IMG/VR virus record: IMGVR_UViG_3300025132_000319
Span: 1-23,120 of that record
Source: a virus
DNA length: 23,120 nucleotides
Direction: 5' to 3' (one strand)
Shown: positions 19,975 through 23,120 of the stretch, one piece after another
How positions within the stretch are numbered: the stretch's first letter is position 1
Layout: the number at the start of each line of letters is the position of its first letter
Made by a program: the position numbers and the translations under genes
Notes under the pieces: generated by a model
Told to the model about the DNA's origin: nothing
Database searches by the model: none
Seen by the model: the letters and a program-made list of their open reading frames with translations, nothing else

Positions 19975-20207
19975 TGAAAGCTCCTCAACGATCTTTACTT
20001 AATTGGGGTAAGCAGAAGTGGAGAACTTCTGATGGCTCTCCATCAAAAGGTAAGAAAAGATATTTACCAGATAAGGCTTGGAAGTCTTTGAGTGCTGGTG
20101 AAAAAGCAGCAACGAATCGTGCTAAAGCAGAAGGAAATAGAAAAGGAAAACAATTTGTTAAACAACCTAAGAGTATTGCTAAGAAAGTGAGGAAGTATCG
20201 AACATGA
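19974..20207 (+). CDS. Small basic protein (marine-phage type, unknown function)
   Basis: A 77-residue protein beginning MKAPQRSLLNWGKQKWRTSD, with K-R-Y-L-P-D-K-A-W-K-S-L-S, then A-A-T-N-R-A-K-A-E-G and K-G-K-Q-F-V-K-Q-P-K-S-I-A-K-K. The pattern is one repeatedly seen next to the previous two families near terminase genes. Strong positive charge and a Trp-containing N-terminus suggest nucleic-acid binding, by inference only. It overlaps both neighbours (TAATG, then ATGA). Confidence 0.65.
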   Translation: MKAPQRSLLNWGKQKWRTSDGSPSKGKKRYLPDKAWKSLSAGEKAATNRAKAEGNRKGKQFVKQPKSIAKKVRKYRT

Positions 20208-20323
20208 GTATACTATCTAAAATATTATTTTTTTGGTTGCCTTCAAGGAAGCCTAAATCAACTACACCAAAATATCTATCTAAACGAACTGAACGAACTA
20301 AACGAACTAAAAAGAAGAAATGA
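20204..20323 (+). CDS. 39-residue peptide with hydrophobic start and very basic tail
   Basis: A short ORF starting MSILSKILFFWLPSRKPKST. A short hydrophobic patch (I-L-F-F-W-L) is followed by a tail of K-R-T-E-R-T-K-R-T-K-K-K-K. The tail is encoded by three CGAACT repeats (20285-20309). It is framed by ATGA overlaps at both ends, which supports translation. It could associate with membrane or nucleic acid; no family. Confidence 0.45.
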   Translation: MSILSKILFFWLPSRKPKSTTPKYLSKRTERTKRTKKKK

Positions 20324-20514
20324 GTTTTTTACATACTCTAAATAATAAAGAAAGAAGAATACTTAGGAACGTAGTTAAGACAGTACATCTTAAACATTTT
20401 CCAAAGCAATTCTGTACGGATTACGAAGCTGATAGATTAATTGCAACGATTGCACCAGAAACGATTGAGAAGTTAATTAAAGTAGGTGTAAACTATAAGA
20501 TTGACGAGAGGTAA
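20320..20514 (+). CDS. Small helical phage protein, unknown
   Basis: A 64-residue basic protein beginning MSFLHTLNNKERRILRNVVK. It then has H-L-K-H-F-P, F-C-T-D-Y-E-A-D-R-L-I-A-T-I-A-P and E-K-L-I-K-V-G-V-N. The layout (two helices, a short motif C-T-D-Y-E-A-D, a closing helix) resembles small proteins seen just upstream of terL in marine phages. Starts with an ATGA overlap; its end supplies the GAGAGGT ribosome site for the next ORF. Confidence 0.55.
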   Translation: MSFLHTLNNKERRILRNVVKTVHLKHFPKQFCTDYEADRLIATIAPETIEKLIKVGVNYKIDER

Positions 20515-20515
20515 T

Positions 20516-20662
20516 ATGGAAAAACTTAACACAAAAGATTATGTAGATTTATATAGAATATACAAAAGAAAGATGGGTCACAATAAAGCTATTATTGCGA
20601 TTAAAAGAGATTTTGGTGTTAATACAGCAAAAACAGTAGAAGATTTTTTAAGTAAAAAATAA
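20516..20662 (+). CDS. 48-residue HTH-like basic peptide
   Basis: A short ORF starting MEKLNTKDYVDLYRIYKRKM, followed by G-H-N-K-A-I-I-A-I-K-R-D-F-G-V-N-T-A-K-T-V-E-D-F. The second half (A-I-I-A-I-K-R-D-F-G-V-N-T-A-K-T) looks like a short helix-turn-helix. GAGAGGTAAT gives a good ribosome site. Two bases separate it from terL, so it may be a DNA-binding partner of packaging; that is inference. Confidence 0.5.
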   Translation: MEKLNTKDYVDLYRIYKRKMGHNKAIIAIKRDFGVNTAKTVEDFLSKK

Positions 20663-20664
20663 TT

Positions 20665-22191
20665 GTGGCTTCTTTTGATTACAAACCAGATGGGAATACT
20701 ATTAAAGTATTTATGAAAGACTCTAAGTTTTTTAGAGGAATTAGAGGTCCAGTTGGTTCTGGCAAGTCAGTTGCTTGTTGTGTTGAGGTATTTCGTAGAA
20801 GCCTTGAGCAAAAGAAAAACAAAGAAGGTATTCGTAAATCTCGTTGGGCTGTTATAAGAAATACAAACCCACAATTAAGAACGACTACTATTAAGACTTG
20901 GCTTGATTGGTTTCCAGAAGATGTATGGGGTAGGTTTCATTGGTCAGTACCTTATACTCATCATGTTAAAAAAAATGATTTGGATATGGAAATTATATTT
21001 TTAGCATTAGATAGACCAGAAGATGTAAAGAAACTTCTTTCTTTGGAACTTACTGGTGTATGGATTAACGAAGCTAGGGAAATACCAAAGAGTATTATTG
21101 ATGCGTGTACTATGCGTGTTGGTCGTTATCCTTCTATGAGAGATGGTGGAGCAAGTTGGTCTGGAGTGATTGCAGATACCAATGCTCCAGAAGAAGATCA
21201 TTGGTGGCCTATTATGGCTGGAGAAGTTCCGATACCAGATCATATTCCAAAAGAACAAGCAACTATGTTAGTAAAGCCAGATAATTGGGGATTCTTTACA
21301 CAACCATCTGCAATGATAGAAGCTTATGATGATAAGGGTGAAGTAAAAGATTATACTATGAATAAAGAAGCAGAGAACGCAAAGAATATATTAGCTACTT
21401 ATTATCCTAATCTTATTCGTGGTAAGACTAAAAGCTGGATAGATGTTTATGTTATGAATAGGCTAGGTGCTATACAAGATGGTAAACCTGTTTATCCACA
21501 GTTTGTAAGTGAAACGCATATTGCAAGTGAAGAAATACCAATAGCTATTGGTGTACCTCTTTATATTGGAATTGATTTTGGTCTTACTCCTTCTGCTGTG
21601 TTTGGACAGAAAGTTCGAGGTCGGTGGTTACTACAGTCAGAGATTGTAGCCATTGATATGGGTATAGTTCGTTTTGCCGAACTTCTAAGACAGGAGATTG
21701 CTACACGATTTAATAGTCTTGATGTCTATATTTATGGTGACCCAGCTGGAGATTTCAGAGCGCAGACAGATGAAACAACTCCTTTTCAAATACTACGAGG
21801 TGCTGGACTGAAAGCAACGCCAGCTCCTAGCAACAGCATAGACCTTAGACTTGAATCTGTTTCTTCACAACTTACTAAGATGGTAGATGGCAAATCTGGA
21901 TTGTTAATAGATAGAAGATGTCCTCAGATTATTAAAGGATTTCAAGGTGGCTACTGCTATAGAAGAATGCAAGTGTCTGGAGAAAGATATGAAGATAAAC
22001 CTGAAAAAAATATGTTCTCTCACATTCATGATGCTTTGCAATACTTAATGTTAGGTGCTGGAGAGGGTCGAAGTTTGATGGCTGGACAAAAACCAGTACA
22101 AGCTTTCAATGCAAGAAAAGGCTTTGATTTATTTAAAAGACCTAGTATTAGTAGAAATAGAACCTTTTTTGGAAATGATTTAAGGAGGTAG
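20665..22191 (+). CDS. terL: Terminase large subunit (ATPase-nuclease)
   Basis: A 508-residue packaging motor starting at GTG, two bases after the previous stop and without a good ribosome site, so probably coupled. ATPase domain: Walker A G-P-V-G-S-G-K34-S (28-35), Walker B with G-V-W-I-N-E136-A-R (131-138). Nuclease domain of RNase H type: D304 in Y-I-G-I-D-F-G, D359 in Y-G-D-P-A-G-D, and H-I-H-D456-A-L-Q-Y. The length is normal for podovirus-like TerL. It moves DNA into the prohead and cuts it; specificity comes from TerS. The portal follows after one small gene. Confidence 0.93.
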   Translation: MASFDYKPDGNTIKVFMKDSKFFRGIRGPVGSGKSVACCVEVFRRSLEQKKNKEGIRKSRWAVIRNTNPQLRTTTIKTWLDWFPEDVWGRFHWSVPYTHHVKKNDLDMEIIFLALDRPEDVKKLLSLELTGVWINEAREIPKSIIDACTMRVGRYPSMRDGGASWSGVIADTNAPEEDHWWPIMAGEVPIPDHIPKEQATMLVKPDNWGFFTQPSAMIEAYDDKGEVKDYTMNKEAENAKNILATYYPNLIRGKTKSWIDVYVMNRLGAIQDGKPVYPQFVSETHIASEEIPIAIGVPLYIGIDFGLTPSAVFGQKVRGRWLLQSEIVAIDMGIVRFAELLRQEIATRFNSLDVYIYGDPAGDFRAQTDETTPFQILRGAGLKATPAPSNSIDLRLESVSSQLTKMVDGKSGLLIDRRCPQIIKGFQGGYCYRRMQVSGERYEDKPEKNMFSHIHDALQYLMLGAGEGRSLMAGQKPVQAFNARKGFDLFKRPSISRNRTFFGNDLRR

Positions 22192-22193
22192 AT

Positions 22194-22487
22194 ATGTGTT
22201 TTGGTGGTGGTGGTAGTAGAACTCCTGAACCTAGAGAAGAGGTTAAGGAAGAAACTAAACAAGCAAAAAAAGAAGAAGAAGAAGTAAAAATAAAAAACAG
22301 ACAAGAAGCTCTTGAAAAAGAAGTGGAAACGTCTGCACCAGTCAAAACAAGTTTGTTCTATGATACTGGAGGAACAGTCTTTAGAAGAAAGGTTGGTCGA
22401 GGTTCATTATTTACAAGCAGCCCAGGGGGGTCTGGTTTTCTTTCACAGGGTAGAGAGCAAACACCTACAGGATTGAGAAGGTACTAA
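22194..22487 (+). CDS. Small linker protein between terL and portal
   Basis: A 97-residue protein with a GGAGG ribosome site, starting MCFGGGGSRTPEPREEVKEE. A Cys/Gly-rich start is followed by a Lys/Glu coiled-coil-like stretch (residues 14-48) and a Gly/Arg/Ser-rich end (VGRGSLFTSSPGGSGFLSQG). Proteins of this plan (M-C-x-G-G-G..., charged helix, R-G-S-x-L-x-T-S-P-x-G) are often found at this position in marine podoviruses. Function is unknown; a scaffold-like or ejection-related role is possible. One base before the portal ATG. Confidence 0.65.
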   Translation: MCFGGGGSRTPEPREEVKEETKQAKKEEEEVKIKNRQEALEKEVETSAPVKTSLFYDTGGTVFRRKVGRGSLFTSSPGGSGFLSQGREQTPTGLRRY

Positions 22488-22488
22488 T

Positions 22489-23120
22489 ATGCATATTGGT
22501 ATGCCAACAGAACCAAAAGCATTAGCTCAATATTATATGGAAAAGTTTGAAAAGGCGAAAGCTATTCGTCAACACTTCGAAGATGTCTATGATGATTGTT
22601 ATGAATTTACTATGCCTATGCGAGAAACATTTAAATCTAAGACCATAGGAGAACGTAGAGATGAAAAGATATTTGATGAAACTGCTGTCGTTGGAGTACA
22701 AGAATTTGCATCAAGACTCCAGCAAGGACTTGTCCCCAACTTTGCTCGTTGGGCTGATTTTACTGCTGGCTCAGAAATACCAGAATCAGAACGAGATGCA
22801 ATTAATAATCAGCTTGAAGAAATAACTGAGTTTGTTTTTGAGATACTACAGAACTCAAATTTTTCACAAGAGGTGCATGAATCATTTATGGACTTGGCTG
22901 TTGGTACTGGTGTGCTTTATGTTTCTGAAGGGGATGCTATTAATCCAATTACTTTTTCTGCTATACCATTACCGCATGTAGTTCTTGATGTTGGTCCGAA
23001 TGATAATATTGACCATGTATATAGAGAAAGAAGTGTTCGGTATTCTGATTTGCATATTTTGTTTCCTGATATTGAGTTGCCACAAGAGTTACAAAATTCA
23101 ATGATGTCGAGTCCAGACCA
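22489..23120 (+). CDS. Head-tail connector (portal) protein, N-terminal part
   Basis: The ORF is open to the right edge, with 210 residues visible. It begins MHIGMPTEPKALAQYYMEKF, then Y-D-D-C-Y-E-F-T-M-P, E-R-R-D-E-K-I-F-D-E-T-A-V-V-G-V-Q-E-F-A-S-R-L-Q-Q-G-L-V-P-N-F-A-R-W, and F-M-D-L-A-V-G-T-G-V-L-Y-V. This is the T7-type head-tail connector pattern (dimerised 12-mer ring at the head vertex through which DNA enters and leaves, interacting with TerL). Ordinary portals are 500-600 residues, so roughly the first third is present. It places the start of the head module just right of the window. Confidence 0.88.
   Translation, partial: MHIGMPTEPKALAQYYMEKFEKAKAIRQHFEDVYDDCYEFTMPMRETFKSKTIGERRDEKIFDETAVVGVQEFASRLQQGLVPNFARWADFTAGSEIPESERDAINNQLEEITEFVFEILQNSNFSQEVHESFMDLAVGTGVLYVSEGDAINPITFSAIPLPHVVLDVGPNDNIDHVYRERSVRYSDLHILFPDIELPQELQNSMMSSPD

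Noticed and set aside
22026-22345. Two overlapping minus-strand frames with poly-Phe/Ser runs opposite terL and its downstream neighbour
   Set aside because: They are low-complexity shadows of the Lys/Glu-rich coding sequence on the plus strand.

Overview
The window is AT-rich DNA from a tailed double-stranded DNA phage with a podovirus (T7-like) virion plan. The sequence basis is a T7-type head-tail connector (portal) start at the right edge, a TerL with Walker and nuclease motifs, two very large internal-virion-type proteins at the left edge, and a tail fibre with a T7 gp17-like N-terminal domain. Several small proteins (DUF6321-like, DUF5872-like, a GTA-type 3TM holin, the TerL-to-portal linker protein) resemble families common in marine phages. 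I infer a marine, probably alphaproteobacterial host; the window carries no host marker that proves it.

Layout. (1) 4-10908, plus strand: two large virion proteins, tail fibre, two tail-associated proteins, then a lysis block of small membrane proteins, a 3TM holin, a disordered protein and an M15 endolysin. (2) 10874-17621, minus strand: the replication, recombination and regulation region. A perfect consensus promoter (TTGACA-17-TATAAT, 17491-17519) starts a run of tightly overlapping small genes: DUF2958, Cys-rich protein, winged-helix and XRE regulators, Hjc-like resolvase, a lambda O-like initiator and a helicase-loader-like protein. A second good promoter (12766-12794) starts a recombination cassette: YqaJ-type exonuclease, a Rad52/ERF-like annealing protein and an SSB-like protein with a DDEIPF tail, followed by DUF6378. 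(3) 17622-18990: a compositionally different, GC-richer, CTAG-rich segment with one unknown minus-strand gene, the small terminase on the plus strand, and unusually dense palindromes. (4) 18991-23120, plus strand: a string of very small basic proteins with ATGA/TAATG overlaps, then TerL, a linker protein and the start of the portal.

The plus-strand modules at the two ends are probably one late module (TerS, TerL, portal ... internal virion proteins, fibre, lysis) joined around a circular map, with the early region inserted in the opposite orientation. No RNA polymerase, DNA polymerase or integrase gene is visible here. The replication set looks lambda-like (O-like initiator plus loader, with Red-like recombination) rather than T7-like, although the missing part of the genome could hold a polymerase.

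The most interesting unexplained structures are the palindrome/direct-repeat cluster after terS (18781-18887), an 81-nt three-way-junction inverted repeat (18134-18214), iteron-like repeats inside the initiator gene (14264-14323), and intrinsic terminators on the strand opposite to the surrounding early genes (12843-12886, 17680-17707).
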